This document shows positions 35,768 to 48,777 of a stretch of 64,000 bases of DNA, piece by piece (the stretch's first letter is position 1; the number at the start of each line of letters is the position of its first letter). Location of the stretch: positions 5,319,230 through 5,383,229 of the forward strand of contig JAQFVV010006215.1 of the NCBI GenBank assembly GCA_028023455.1, read 5' to 3'. This DNA comes from Epiperipatus broadwayi. Lineage: Eukaryota > Onychophora > Udeonychophora > Euonychophora > Peripatidae. The notes beneath the pieces were generated by a model. It made no database searches. It was not told the origin of the DNA and saw nothing but the letters and a program-made list of their open reading frames with translations. The position numbers and the translations under genes are program-made.

Positions 35768-36115
35768 ATGGAAAAGTTCACTTGTGTTGCAAGTCTGATC
35801 AGACCAAATTCCCCTTTCTTGATTGCTCTGGGTATGTCTATACAAGCAATGTCTTTATCTGAGGTCTGCATCAGGAACCAGTTATATATAGAATTCCACA
35901 CCTCACAAAATTATAGGATGTGTTATTCTTCGGATTTGTTGCGCAGCGGGCAGATTGTATCAATTCTAATCCCCCGCCTGCAACTCAAATCTTTTGTTAA
36001 TTACTCGAGTTTATTTAAAGTTGATGATGCTTTCCTAACTGGCATTGAAATAATACCTTCGGGACATAGTAATCTTATTTCATTTCTAGAATACTTAAAA
36101 TTAATGTTTATTTAA
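35768..36115 (+). other. Unidentified 115-codon open frame
   Basis: One of the longer open frames in the window that is not explained by a recognised transposon. The predicted product has no motif I recognise, no clear signal peptide and no repeats. The overlapping minus-strand frame (35845-35639) is also unrecognised. Base composition is somewhat less AT-rich than the surroundings, so a decayed transposon or exon fragment is possible. Confidence 0.15.
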
Positions 36116-37857
36116 AAATTTGTATAGTTAATTTATCTTTAAAATATTACTCAAAATATTTTATTATAAGATTGTAAATAATGATCACTACAAGATGTCT
36201 TAGTGAAATTCTTTCTTTAATGACATATCCATCATTATTTATATGCTTAGTCATGTTTTAATACTTTTAGTAAAAAGATTCCTAAGCAGCAAATGACTTT
36301 CAGGTTTGCTTCGAAATAGTAATATTGCACTTTTGTTTTATTTTTATTGTTAGTCAGTTATATAAGAATTTTGTTTGTTTATATGTTTGTGAACAAAGCT
36401 AATTATATAAAATGAATCCATCTACAATTGATGTATAACTTGTGATGTTAAAAGATTTTAATGGCATTGTTTTTTTTAAATAATTGATATATTTAGACCT
36501 TTTGGCGATTTTGAATACTTCTGATTCCAAAATTACTTGAGTCATTGCAACTACTATCTATATTAGAATGAAATCAACGGTTTACCAAAACTATAATTTT
36601 TTAATGTCAAAATATTTACAGTGATTTCCACTAGTAATGGAAAGTGAAATGACTACGAGTCATTTCATTTGATATTTGTGAGTTCAATATGTATGTTTCA
36701 AATTTTAATAAGAACATAATACTTTCATTGTAAGATGAAGTACTGAACATTCTAATATATATATAAAGAATTTTGATCTTTCCAGCTGTACATTATAAAT
36801 ATGAAAATTTATAACATTTATATATAGTGTCTAAAAAAATCTTATTAATAGTAAGATTTAAATTTAAAGTAAAATATTTAATAATAAAGTAGTAGCAAGC
36901 TTTTTACACAGACAAGAATCTGTCTTATGATAAAGCATTTTAAGAACAGGTAAAAAAATTGTTTGGTCAATATCAATATGTTTTTATTTCCCTTTATATT
37001 TCAATCACATTCTAAATGAAATTAAAGATAAAACATTTTATCATATACAAATTCAGTGACAAAAATTTCTACCCACTAAGCTAATTTGCATTACATACTG
37101 TCTCACATATAACAAGTTTTTATTATAGCTATGTAGTTGGTTACATGAACAAAAAAGAATGTATGAGTTGTCCTGCTAATCATCCAAGAAAATGTAAAAT
37201 GAAAGATGCATGATAGTTCACTGGATGCTATTAATAGCATGGAATTAAACAATTAAAACTAATGCATTTCAGTCACAGTTCTCTAAAATTGAAGTACTAT
37301 CACAAAATAATTTATTTTTTAGCATTGATGAGAGTACATCAGAATATTGGAGGAACTTACATCGGCAACCAGCTGACATTTTATAGCGTCTGATGTTAAT
37401 AAATTTAATTTCAAAATAAAAGTATATTCTTTGTTTTTATGTGGTAATAAGTACAGGCAACTGATAAACTTGATCATTCTATTGACAGTTTGTAATTGCT
37501 TGCCAATTTCTAATTTTATTAAAAATAATATTGTTCTTCTGTATGACTTTTTCCAGCAGTACTGAGTCTAGTCTTAAAGAATGTAGAGTGAAAAAATAGA
37601 CTTTTTATGACAATTATCTAAATTTCTTGTTTAGATATATATGGATGCACACACATATATATATACATTTCTCAAAATTTGTTGCCAATTTTTTCACAAA
37701 TCTGAATAAAAAATTGACAAAATTTTTAAAGTTATGTGTTGAAAAAAGAAGCAAATTTAAGAATACAATATATTAAAAGTCTCTAGTATAATATACACAA
37801 TAGATCCAATACTCCCATATCATAAAGTAGCAGATTTCAAAGTTTTATATATATATA
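36116..37857. other. AT-rich stretch, possible hAT relic
   Basis: No gene recognised. At about 37302-37350 a plus-strand frame reads FFSIDESTSEYW, resembling the D-E-S-T segment near the first catalytic Asp of hAT transposases, but the surrounding frames do not extend the match. TA repeats occur at 37650 and 37850. Confidence 0.25.
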
Positions 37858-40480
37858 TTGTAACCTTCTCCTCTGATCATTGGATAATCAGACCTACACA
37901 TTTCTAAGTGTCATAATCCCAATTGCCTTTCCCACTAATTTAACTAGTCCAATTTACATGATAAACCAAAGATGATTTCTTTATTAGCTAAGCTCGCATG
38001 AAACTATAATCTGAGAGAAGATCATGAGGTGGATTTATAATTTCTGGTCAAGCTAGCCTCAAAATCCACAAACCAGCAAACAAACATAAAATTATAAAAT
38101 AAACTTCGTATTTGTCAAACTAATAAATAAATAATAATTAGATCGATGGAGTATAAATTAAGCAATAAGTAAATGAGGGTGTGAATGATTAAATGTATGA
38201 TAAAAATAAGTAATAATTAAATAATAAAATGAGTCTGAGAATGAAGAGAAAAGAATAAAGATGTGTAAGAGTTAATGGATAATTAAGATGAGAATGGAAT
38301 AAGAGCTAATGAATGATGAGTGAATTAGGATAATGAATTATGATGAAAAAAGAGAATAAAGAAAGATTGAAGTGACCGATGAGAGGAATGATGATAATGA
38401 AAGATTATGCACAGAACTCTATATTTGATATTGAATTAAATAATAATAAGACAAATAAAATACAGATTCTAAGCTTACTAAGACTAGAATATTCACCATA
38501 AAGTCAAAACCAACTATATATTTCAGTCAAAAGAAGTAATAGATACTTTAAAGTTTGGTTGATCTTATATCTCACGGTGAATGTCACATCACAATTCCAC
38601 TAATTACAATAATTAACTGGATACCAATTTACCATAAATTCCAATCCTATCACAAATTGATATAATTTATCCTTCTCAGGGTTCACATAGCTTAAAGGGT
38701 GAAATACAAGATACACTTGGGTCAGTGAGAGGGATTTTGCCACTACCCAAGCATACCACACACAAAATAGCTCTTAATACTGAATTGAATTACTAAACAA
38801 TATTCAATAATTTCAAATAAATTCCCTAACTATACTAAACTTTAAGTTCCAATAAGTAAGAGTAATTTTTCAATAGCTAAATGCAACAGCTTTCCAACTT
38901 TCTCCATTAATTAGAAACAAGATGACCAAGACCAGTGAATGATAGATCTATGGATTCAAATGAACTGATCAAACCAATATTAGGTTTTTTTAATATTTTA
39001 GTATACCACTTCAAATATTCTTTAGGTTAGTACACTTAATTATTAAGTTAGGATGCCCTAGATATACTCATAAATTATAGGGCTTAACACAATTATTCTG
39101 ATATACCTACATATAGTGACTTTTACAATATTGATTGATGACAATTTCCCTATAATCACAGGATATGTCGATAGCAATAACAATAATAATGTGTGTTGAT
39201 TAGCAATAAGAATACTGAAGACTAAATAAAATTTTAACACAACAATATTTATTTACATTATGTACAAGTTTCTTTTAGACACCTTACACGAAACAAGATA
39301 AATCCATTCCAAAATTAGGGATGGAAATTAATAATGTGGTAAGTAATAACCAACTAATATGACAAACATTTTTGGATATGTTTCTTTATTATTCTATCAG
39401 GTAGACTAAGATAGTTAAACTTATTTGAGCTATTTTAGCATTAAAATTGCACACAAAATGGATTAATATCCTTTGGATATACGCAACTTTTAAATAAAAA
39501 AAAATAAAAACTCTAAATTACAATTTATTATATCAAATTATAGCTGTTTGAGTTATTAGAATATGATAAGGGCAATTATCACATCCCAATACAAGTAATA
39601 ATTTATTATAATTTACTATATAAAAATTTTATTGCATTGATGTGGGCAAACATCATTAGTTAAATGCACATATGACACCAAAAACATTCACTATGTCCAC
39701 AACTTAACCATTTATTAATTAACTGATCTTGCTAATTCATCAGTAAATACCTATTGTTGAAAACCAATCCACATTGTCCATGTACACACATTGCTCTTTT
39801 ATGTAGACGTTCTACAAACACTAGTAAGTTTTGGTTGGTCTGATAATAAACTGATGAAGATTACACATCATAAAGACACTATTTCCATTGGACAACACTA
39901 TAGCTATATCAGACTATCTTATCCTTGCTATTCGATCTAAAACACACTACACTTTATCATACACGGTGGAATATTAACTATATAACTTCTTGAGGGATCT
40001 AAATAAAGGGGGCTCTACAAAACAACATGATAGTTGTATATCAAGAAACAACATAATAGTTGTATAAGAATATGGCCAATTCTGATACCTTTTCATAGGT
40101 ATAAAAGTGTGGGCATTGCCTCTCCACTGGAAAACAGAATTCAGACCATGGGATCTGCCTCTTTTAGGCGTAACTATGCTCTAAGCACTAACTTTTAATC
40201 AGCCCCAACAATATCATCCTCTCATATTAATCACAATAGGGAATTCTCTATCATCCCACGTACAATATTAATTATTATTATATCTAAGGCTCTTATATGT
40301 AGCCCAAACTCATCGTAAAATCTATCACAAACTCTGATCAATACAATAGCAAGGTAAAACAACACTAATCTAAGTGGAAACATAAATATTCTATTGCACA
40401 TTGCAGAAACTGTCAGTGTTTTATAAACAGACCACCAATATCAGTAAAATAACCATTAATTATTTCAAAACAATAATTAT
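37858..40480. other. Unclassified region, possibly an old LTR element
   Basis: Composition changes at about 37858 (TGTAACCTTCTCC), and a purine-rich tract of degenerate GAATGATGA-like units spans 38160-38400. A short direct duplication of AACAACATGATAGTTGTATA occurs at 40021-40063. No coding domain was recognised and I could not find matching terminal repeats. Confidence 0.25.
40100..40107 (+). promoter_or_regulatory. TATA box candidate
   Basis: GGTATAAAAGTGTGGG is a strong TATA match with a G+C-richer downstream side. No coding sequence follows within several hundred bases, so it may be a transposon promoter or chance. Confidence 0.2.
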
Positions 40481-40880
40481 ATCTTTTATTATAGCAAGCC
40501 ATGTACACGTAAACAGGGAGGATTAAACTACATTTCGTATTTAAAGTGGACATTTCGTTTATAAGCAAAATTAAGCAATAATAAAAAAATGCTTATTAAA
40601 TTATTTTATATAATAGAACAATGGTATCATTATGTGTATATTTTTGACCAGTTTGGGTCTATTTGTTCTCCTCCTCGATATATATTAACATCTGTTTTAG
40701 CAGTGGAAGAGATAAACATTTCTCTTTTGGACCAGATAAATAATATTTACCATTATGTTTTCCCTTCATTGGGAAAATAATATAAATATGGATAATAAAT
40801 TTATATACTTTAAACACAGCTACCTCATCACTTAATATATTTTATACCCTGATATATAAAAAAAACTTAATACCTGAATA

Positions 40881-40909
40881 ACACACACACACACACACAA
40901 AAAAAAAAA
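40881..40909. repeat. (AC)9 microsatellite followed by A11
   Basis: Nine AC units and a run of eleven A. Simple sequence repeat. Confidence 0.9.
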
Positions 40910-41466
40910 CCGCATTACAATATTATATATAGCAATTAACAAACTAAACAATCATTACATCTTCTACCATTGGACTTTATCGAAGTCTGATTCGTTCTTA
41001 TAAGTAAAACAATATGAAAACGGATACGATAAGTAAACGTTCCTGAGTAATATATATATTTTGGTTATCCGGTTTAATATTAACATCTTCAGACAAAATT
41101 CTAACATTTCCCCAATGGCAATATAAATCCTTTATCGGTTTGTGTACTAATGTAAGCATACTGAAGCAATATTAAAACATTTTCGAGATTAAGTCACTTA
41201 AAATAGGTTTAATTAATATCTATTGATTTATCTATTTTTGCTGTTCTTATTTTTTTTACTGCGCGAAGATCTGTTATACTCTTAAATAATCTGGGTGATT
41301 TTAAAACCATTTAAAATATTATCACGTTGCAAGTTATTTACTAACGATAAACAAATAAATACTTCTTTCACTTCCCTTTATCAGCAAATGAGGAGGTTTA
41401 AAGTTATACTGAGAAGCATCTATTTAATTATAAATACGATCTTCTAAGAGATTCTAATTAATGTGT

Positions 41467-41690
41467 AATATATATATTTCAAATGTAGCACAATTATAAT
41501 TAGTTTTATTATGATCTTTGAAAATAAACTTTTAAATCATTTATGGATTTTGTTTACTTTGTTTTTTCGTTTTAATTAACATATATATTTTTCCAAATGC
41601 AGCACAATTATAATCAGTTTATTACGATCTTTGGAAATAAACTTTTAAATCATTTATGAATTTTGTTTACTTGGTTTTTTCCGTCCACAG
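41467..41690. repeat. Tandem duplication, period 114
   Basis: Two copies of about 110 bases (41467-41575 and 41581-41690) share CACAATTATAAT, TTTGGAAATAAAC-like and AAATCATTTATG segments with about 90 percent identity by eye. The copies contain AATAAA, but this is probably incidental. Confidence 0.8.
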
Positions 41691-41868
41691 TAATTGTCAC
41701 AATAAAAAAAAAAACCTGGGTAATTTTAAACACTTAACATATTATTACCTTATATGTTGTATAATCAAGAAAAAAAATCAATATTTCTTTATTCACTATT
41801 ATTATTGGCACTTTATTTCATATTTACGAATGTTAAATAGAATTGATTTAATATTAAGCAGTTATTAA

Positions 41869-44039
41869 GAATATATATACGTGACTGATTACTTCCCGGG
41901 GAAATATCAAAGCAGACGATGTCTCTTCCCAATGACATAAGAAATATTTTATGTACTTTTTTTTTTTTCAACTGATTACTTTATATGATTTAAAGTGAAA
42001 TTTCAATTTCTTCATTTTTTCTTAAAATGACTTAGAATATTTTCTTGAAATATTAATTTATATGCAAACGGATTTTTCTGCTTAATGCTGAATTAATAAT
42101 AGCGCGAAAATTAAAATACTTTAATTTTTTTTTTATCTTCAGTCTAAATAACTTTTGTGTTGTGATTAGTTCTGATAATTGGTTAAAATAAAGAAGACAA
42201 AAATAAATGCTTACATTTTCTGGGATTATTTTCCGTTCCAAATAGTACATTTTGGCAAATACTTATTCAAATAGCGGTCCTTCCAGTGTTTCCTTCAGTA
42301 GGCAAAGTTAAGAATCCAAGATCGATGAAAATTGGTGTAGAGATTTCACAGAGCTTTTTAAAATTTACTCCATAGTATTCAAATCCATCTATCTATGAAA
42401 TTTTGTCCCAATTAATTAAAAAAAAAAATTATTATTTTCTAGCTTATTTCTTCTATTTTACTTCAGAAGTGGAGCTGTAGTCTTGTTCCATTTACATTTC
42501 TTAGAGAGTCCCCCCCCTACAAACTTTTTATATTATATACTTTGTCTTATCTGGCAGGATTGGTTCTATTATGGGCCAATCACTGTAAAATGTGAATAAA
42601 TTAAGTTTGATCCCTCTAGTGAGAATCATCTAGATTGATGCATTTCAGTTTACATTAAAATATGATATATTTAAAGATTGTTTATAAAAAATTTAGAAGA
42701 CTTATAAATTGATTTTATTGTTTATTTTTTAATTATTGTTTAACACTATCAATAAAATAAAGTGTTAAATATTTTTATGCTTCCCAATAATATTTTAATA
42801 CTATTAAAACAACATTTGAAATAGCTGCCACTGGAACAATGTGATAAAATGTTTATGGGATTTATATTCACTCCATCAGACTTTCCAGGGTCTCACAAAC
42901 AGTCAAGATCATCATCACCTTTTGAGATATTTATGAGTGCTTTTGGTTTAATTGGAAAATCTATAATCCAATAAGCCTTTTAATATATATAATTAATATT
43001 TCCTCACCACTTTTCAATAATTTATAACTTATTACAATTTCAAAATTTAAAATTTTACACATTTATCCACTGGATAAAACCTACTATCTTTGAGCCTAAA
43101 CATATGGTTACAATATATATATATAAATCACTATCTAAAGAAAGTTGAAACATCCATTAAATATTTACACGAATGTAAAAATACGATAAAAACTTATATA
43201 AACAAGTCACTAATTTCAACAGCAATAAAGATAGTAGTAACTTTTCATTTTATCATATATACTTTAATTAAATAGATAGACATTTGGAAAGCAACACAAT
43301 TCATGCCAAACCATCTCTTTTTAATAGGCCCAGGTCACAATCTTTCAATATCTTCAAGACATCTTGAGATCATTTAACTTTTTCCAGATATCTTTAAATT
43401 CATTTGATGAAAGTATATGTGGTGAAATGGGATTATACATGAAAAAAGTGTTAATTATTTTATGTGGCTGTGTTTAATAATATATATAATCATTTGTAAT
43501 TAAAATTTGAAATGAATTTCTGGCTAAAGATATATAATTTTTAGTCTAAAAATGATTAGTAATAATCATTAAGATGTTTATGTGGGAGAATGGGATCGTG
43601 AGTGTATAGGAAATTTATCTTTACATTAAAATATATAAATGCATTAATAAACACACACAAAAAAATCATTATGCCTCATTGCATTTTATAAACAGATAAT
43701 TTCATTGTGGATTTTTTTTAACACATTCTAAACTAAATCTTAGAATAGGATTTTACAAATAAGTCTTAGTCATGCATTATATAAAATGTAAAAAAAATAT
43801 TGAGCTATAAAAAATGAAAACTAATTTATCTGTGTAACATAGCACGTGCCAACATAAAATAATATAACGGTTCTTGTTTTTTGCTGATAACTAATAGTGC
43901 CAACTGATTAAATTCTATTAGTAAATCAATAGTATACACTTAAACAATCATTAGAACTGTATTTTATTTTAAACTATACTAAAGCCCAGATGACATTTAT
44001 GTATCACCATCTTGACATAAATTTATTTTCAATTCAATA
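41869..44039. other. AT-rich stretch, nothing recognised
   Basis: No gene recognised. Short diverged similarity between about 42890-42950 and 43330-43400 (both contain TCTTGAGAT or TTTTGAGAT-like text near CATC) hints at an old duplication. Confidence 0.4.
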
Positions 44040-46045
44040 CAAGATAAAGGCTTCCTAAATTTAAGAGTTTCTCTAATCCCCAACTTCTCTTTTTCACATC
44101 AAACCAGCAAACTTTTTATCTGATTTACTTTATTGAGTTCCAGTTTAAGACTTGATACCATATATTATCATGACATCTATCAAAGTGTTTAGCTCAATTC
44201 AGTTCCTCTGTATCAATGTTACATGTTTATTTTCTCACTCACAATGCATTTGTTTTAATCTCATTACTATTGTTAATGTAAATCTGACTATACTTCATTG
44301 TATGACCTGAAGTCTGTATTATGTTTCTCTTAAATGTCAAAGTTTCAGAACAATAAGTACTGGCAAAACAAATTTATTAAAAATTTTTCTTTTCAAGAAT
44401 ATAGATAAGGCAAGTTAGCTTAGTTGTAAAATTAAGATTTTTGAATTTGGTGGTTTGGATAGTAAAAAAATAATCTAAAAAATCCAGATCCATTTATCCA
44501 AAAACTGAAATTCTTCATTGTTAAAAGTCATAAATGAGTAATTATTTAAGAATATGGAAGGACAAGTATTGAATAGAATTTACTAAGCATTACCATCTAT
44601 AAATTTATTAATTGGTCAAGCTTCTATTAGATGGCAAACTGGGAAAAAAGAAAATTTAATAAAAGCATTACCATGTGAAGCCTTTAATATGTATTTTCTT
44701 TTCAAAATATCATTCAACATTTCTTTAGCATTTACCTTTAGTCTTGTTTTCACTGATAGCTTTCTATATTTACCTGCAAAATTTTAGTGCCCTAAGTAGA
44801 TTAGAATATCTTGATGTTCAAATGCTTTAATCACTGCTAAAATTATAAAATCAAATGCCTTTTCATAATCTACAAATCCAAAGCAAAATGTCATTTTTTT
44901 AAAAAAAATTTCTTTTAATACTTGATAAGATTCATTTCACCATAACTATTTTTAAATTACGTTACTTTTTTGTCCAAAGTTTTCTAGATATGAATTATAA
45001 TGGTCTTGTATAGAACTGACAGAAAATTGATAGGCACACAATTTGTAATATTTTTACTTTCATATCAATAAAAGTCTTCCAATTAGTTGGTTATATATGA
45101 ATTATTTAATTATAAGATACACAATTTTGCAAACAGTTTTTGTATTTTTTTTCTTCCTATTTAAAAAAAAAAAAATTATAAATCTATCATGTGTAGGATT
45201 TTCCCATCCTTTATAAGATTAATTTCATATATCATTTCATTCAAAATTCTTGAAAATTTAAAAAACCAATCATTTCGTTTTTTATTATCATACAATTTTC
45301 AGAAAATTATTCTACACACTTAGTCCCTCTTAAAAAGTAGGGCTAAATTTCTTATTACCAACACAATACTCTTTTTTTTTTTTTTTATAACTTTTATTGC
45401 CCCTTCCATATTTCCTAGTATAATCATTAATTCTTTTTCATATCTTAAACTTAAAGAATTCCAAATATTCAGTTCTTATTCACTTGTATAGATTTTTTTC
45501 CTTTATAAAGTATACATTATTTTTCTAATAATCTCATTCAAATCTGATAACATTTTTGAAATTATTCAGCATATATCTTGAAATCCATATTTTTTGTATA
45601 TTAAAATGTAAACTTTGTTGTAGTTTCATTTGTGCATTCGCTTAAAAATCTACATCCCAATTATAAACCTGTATTATCAGTCAAATCAAAAATAGTCATA
45701 GATCACACGACCCCATTCTCAATGAGCATTGCCAATTGCTCAAGCTTTGTGATAAATGCTTAGCCAGAGAAAGCATTTAAAATATGTCAGGACCCCCCCC
45801 CAACCTCTGACCATAGTTTCGTGCTTTGGCACTCCTTAGAGAGGCGCTAGGTAACAATATCCACAAGTTTGTTCTTAGTTTTATTTATTACAAATCCTGT
45901 TTTACTTTGATTCCAATATTTGTATGGTAAAGAATGTCTACTTTTAAAATCATCTCTTCACCACCCCCCCCTAATTTTAAAAAGTATGATGATGTTCCTG
46001 CTTCCAGTCATCAACTGATGTCAGGAAATACCTTAATTCATTTTT
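44040..46045 (-). mobile_element. RTE-clade LINE, heavily decayed (RTE-2)
   Basis: This aligns by eye with RTE-1 in the same minus orientation. The 3' coding region lies at 44045-44400 (compare 29520-29930). The RT region lies at about 44690-45300, where the motif A area matches the nucleotide text around AAATGCCTTTTCATAATCTACAAATCC. Endonuclease remnants lie at about 45650-45990. Frames are destroyed throughout. A repeat C insertion or junction occurs at about 45690-45840. Confidence 0.7.
45690..45840. repeat. Dispersed repeat family C, copy 2, inside RTE-2
   Basis: 45731-45785 matches 19662-19719. Left of it, AAAATAGTCATAGATCACACGACCCC is the inverted, diverged counterpart of the tail found right of the first copy. 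The opposite placement of the tail suggests the full element is inverted-repeat. A C run lies at about 45791-45799. It separates endonuclease remnants of RTE-2, so it appears to have inserted there. Confidence 0.45.
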
Positions 46046-47260
46046 GACCACCATGGTTGTAAATATAAATGAAAAGAAGTAATCATATATATCATCCATT
46101 TTCCTTCAAAACAACCAAGAAATGTCTATTAAGAATTCTCAGACGCCTTAAATAGTTCATTGTCACAAACCTTTTAATTATTCAATATATATTAGCAATG
46201 TCTTTTGTTTAAATCAGCTTGAATACTTAAGATGTTCTTCAATTAAGTTTTTAATCTATATCAAATAATTTTCAGCACAATTCTACCCACACAATGTAAA
46301 TATTATGCAATAGTTTGATAAAGATATCTGCAGACTGTAGAGTGACTTTTCTGATGATAATCTGATCTACTAGTTTAATGACTTTCTCATCCAAAGCCAT
46401 CAATTATTCTAATATTACCTTTTGACAATGATCTAAAATTAATTTGAACTCTACTTCATTATTAAATGTTTCTCCATTTATCTTTGTTGCATTATTTTTT
46501 TAATGTATCACTTCCAGGTTTGGTTATTGTTTTTGAAAATGTTGTTCCAGTATTTCCTGGATACTGTTTAGAACTTTGTTTATTCAAAAAATGTAGTACT
46601 TAATTTTCTGATAACTATTTTTATTATTCTGGCTATTTAATGTTAATCAAGCTTTCTCAGATTCATCTTTAATTATTTTACTTCATTTCACTTATATCTG
46701 ATTCAACATCAATTTCACCTGGAACCTTAATTCCATTTCTGATATTATTTCTAAAAACATGAATAAATTGTTCAACTTAGTAATTTTCCACCTTCATCCA
46801 AAGTTAACACAAAAAAATTATGACCTGTTCCACAATCAACTCTGGTTATGTTTTTTCATTAAAATCCGCAATCTTCAATTGACAGATGTCAAAAATATAA
46901 TTTGATTTCTGTAATGATGAATATGTATATCAACAGCACTTTGGTTACATGAAAAATGTACAGACAAACAAAAGATTTTTTTGCTTCATTTCTGCTTCTA
47001 CTTCCATTTACAACTTTGGCATTCTACTCTCCACTCAATATGAAATATATCCCATCAATGTTGCCTTAATTTAATGTTTGTTTTTTTAATTTGCTCAAAT
47101 TTTTGAATAGACTTACTTAAATAATGGTTGTCAACTAATTGATATTAATCTATAACTCATAGAATTATAAATATTTCTTACAATATTCATAGTTGAAAGA
47201 TTCATATAATAATATTGTCAATAAATAAATATTTTGCTGATCTTAAATCTCCCAATCCAG
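46046..47260. other. Unclassified, possible non-LTR fragment
   Basis: Minus-strand frames at about 46480-46330 give KINGETFNNEVEFK and then an unbroken stretch of about 35 residues. The start resembles the I-N-G-E-x-V-x-x-F-K-Y-L-G region that follows the polymerase in several LINE clades, but the match fails after FK. The rest is AT-rich without recognisable content. Confidence 0.25.
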
Positions 47261-47894
47261 TATACTTATATTTTGAAACAGACAAAACTCTCCATACAGT
47301 AGTGCCACTAAGTGCAAGCCAGATTAATCAATGATAGCAGAAGGCTTGTGCATAAAATCCCTATCTAGTGTCTACTCATCCAATATCCCCATACTAGTTT
47401 CTGGCCTTCGTCAGTGAAGAGCATTGGCTCCGAGAGCACTGCACCTAGATCTTAGGATCTAATGCAGCCACCTTTTATCTCTACTTAACTACAAAACTAT
47501 GAGAAAATTGAAAACAATATTTTCAAACTAAGCTCATTAGCTTATATAGTCATATAGGTCTAAACCCAGTTCAGTACCTATACACTTTGGTGTCTTTAAT
47601 AACCATAACCACCACTATCCTAATAGGCAGGATTGGTGTTAATCCACTAAACATCACTATTTCTTATGCTTGCTCATAACTTATAATTGACAAAGGCTAC
47701 AAGCCAGAAACAAGTCTGGGGATATTGGATGAATAGGCACTAGATAGGGATTTTATGCACAAGCCTTCTGCTATCATTGATTACTCTGGCTTGCACTTAG
47801 TGGCACTACTGTATGGAGAGTTTTGCCTGTTTTATACAGTTATGAGCAAGCATAAGAAATAGTGATCATGTGATGTTTAGTACTTTATTTTGTT
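47261..47894. mobile_element. Foldback retrozyme-like element, family A copy 3 (A3)
   Basis: An antisense arm (about 47279-47681) joins a sense arm (about 47690-47880). The antisense arm crosses a head-to-tail junction near 47640-47660, where the body start (rc of AACACCAATCCTGCC) directly adjoins the tail (CTAAACATCA). The sense arm ends in the conserved tail GATCATGTGATGTTT (47864-47878). Flanking AGTATACTTATATTTTG (left) and AGTACTTTATTTTG (right) look like a target duplication degraded by small indels. Both hammerhead motifs are damaged: the antisense copy (47385-47419) has lost most of stem II. Confidence 0.7.
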
Positions 47895-48095
47895 ACTAAT
47901 AATGTCTATACTTAACTAATCAGCTTCCACGTTTACCACATATTTTTGTTTCATATTCCTAAAGAAATCTACCATCCAAAGTCTGTTTTTCTTCATATAA
48001 TGACAACAGCAACTAAACAAATCAAATTTGTAAAAGTGAGCTGCACTTTACAGGGCTTCATTTTTGGAACTTGAAAAAAAAAAAAAAATCCTTGT
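47895..48095. other. Short intergenic stretch
   Basis: Includes an A run at about 48075-48088 just before the hAT-type element. No feature recognised. Confidence 0.4.
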
Positions 48096-48777
48096 CTATT
48101 TGTTAGCGTTTCCAAAACTGAAGAGTTCCTCTAAAACCGGTATTTCGATACTGATATCAATATCAAAACCGGAAATATGGGTATTTTTAGTATTCAAAAG
48201 AAGTCTTATTTTTCAATTTAACAAAGTTTAAAAGTCATAAACAAAATAAGAAAAACATAAACAAAAAACAAAACATTCTTTAATTCATTTTTCAAAAAAT
48301 TGACAAAACAAATTAACAAAAAAATGAAATAAATACTTTTGTTTTAAAAAATAGGCTTTTAAAAAGCATAAATTATTGATGGTGTCATCCGAAAGCATCA
48401 ATTAAATTTTTATTAATATTAGATCAAAAAAATGCCAATAGTAGATACTTTAAAAAGAGCATCTGACTACATTTTGGGGAGTGATAGAATAAAAAAAAAA
48501 TCAGACAGTATTGATGTTCTTGAGGAAGAAAACTATGGAAATTTTTTGTAAAAATAATGTTTTTGTTCACTCCCAGGCTCCATTTAGTAAAGATATAGCT
48601 GTTCTACACTGCCCAGGTTATGTAATTTTGAATATGAAAACATTTGATCAACCCAATGAAGCCATACGATCTATCCTATTCTTTACTTAGTTTCCTAATT
48701 CAACATTGAAAAAATGACATACAATCGAATCTGATAAAAGTTGAAAAGTATATGGTAATTACCACACTTCACTGTAA

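Noticed and set aside
46190-47080. A fourth large LINE
   Set aside because: Only one short phrase (KINGETFNNEVEFK) resembles LINE proteins and the rest could not be aligned by eye, so it is listed only as possible.
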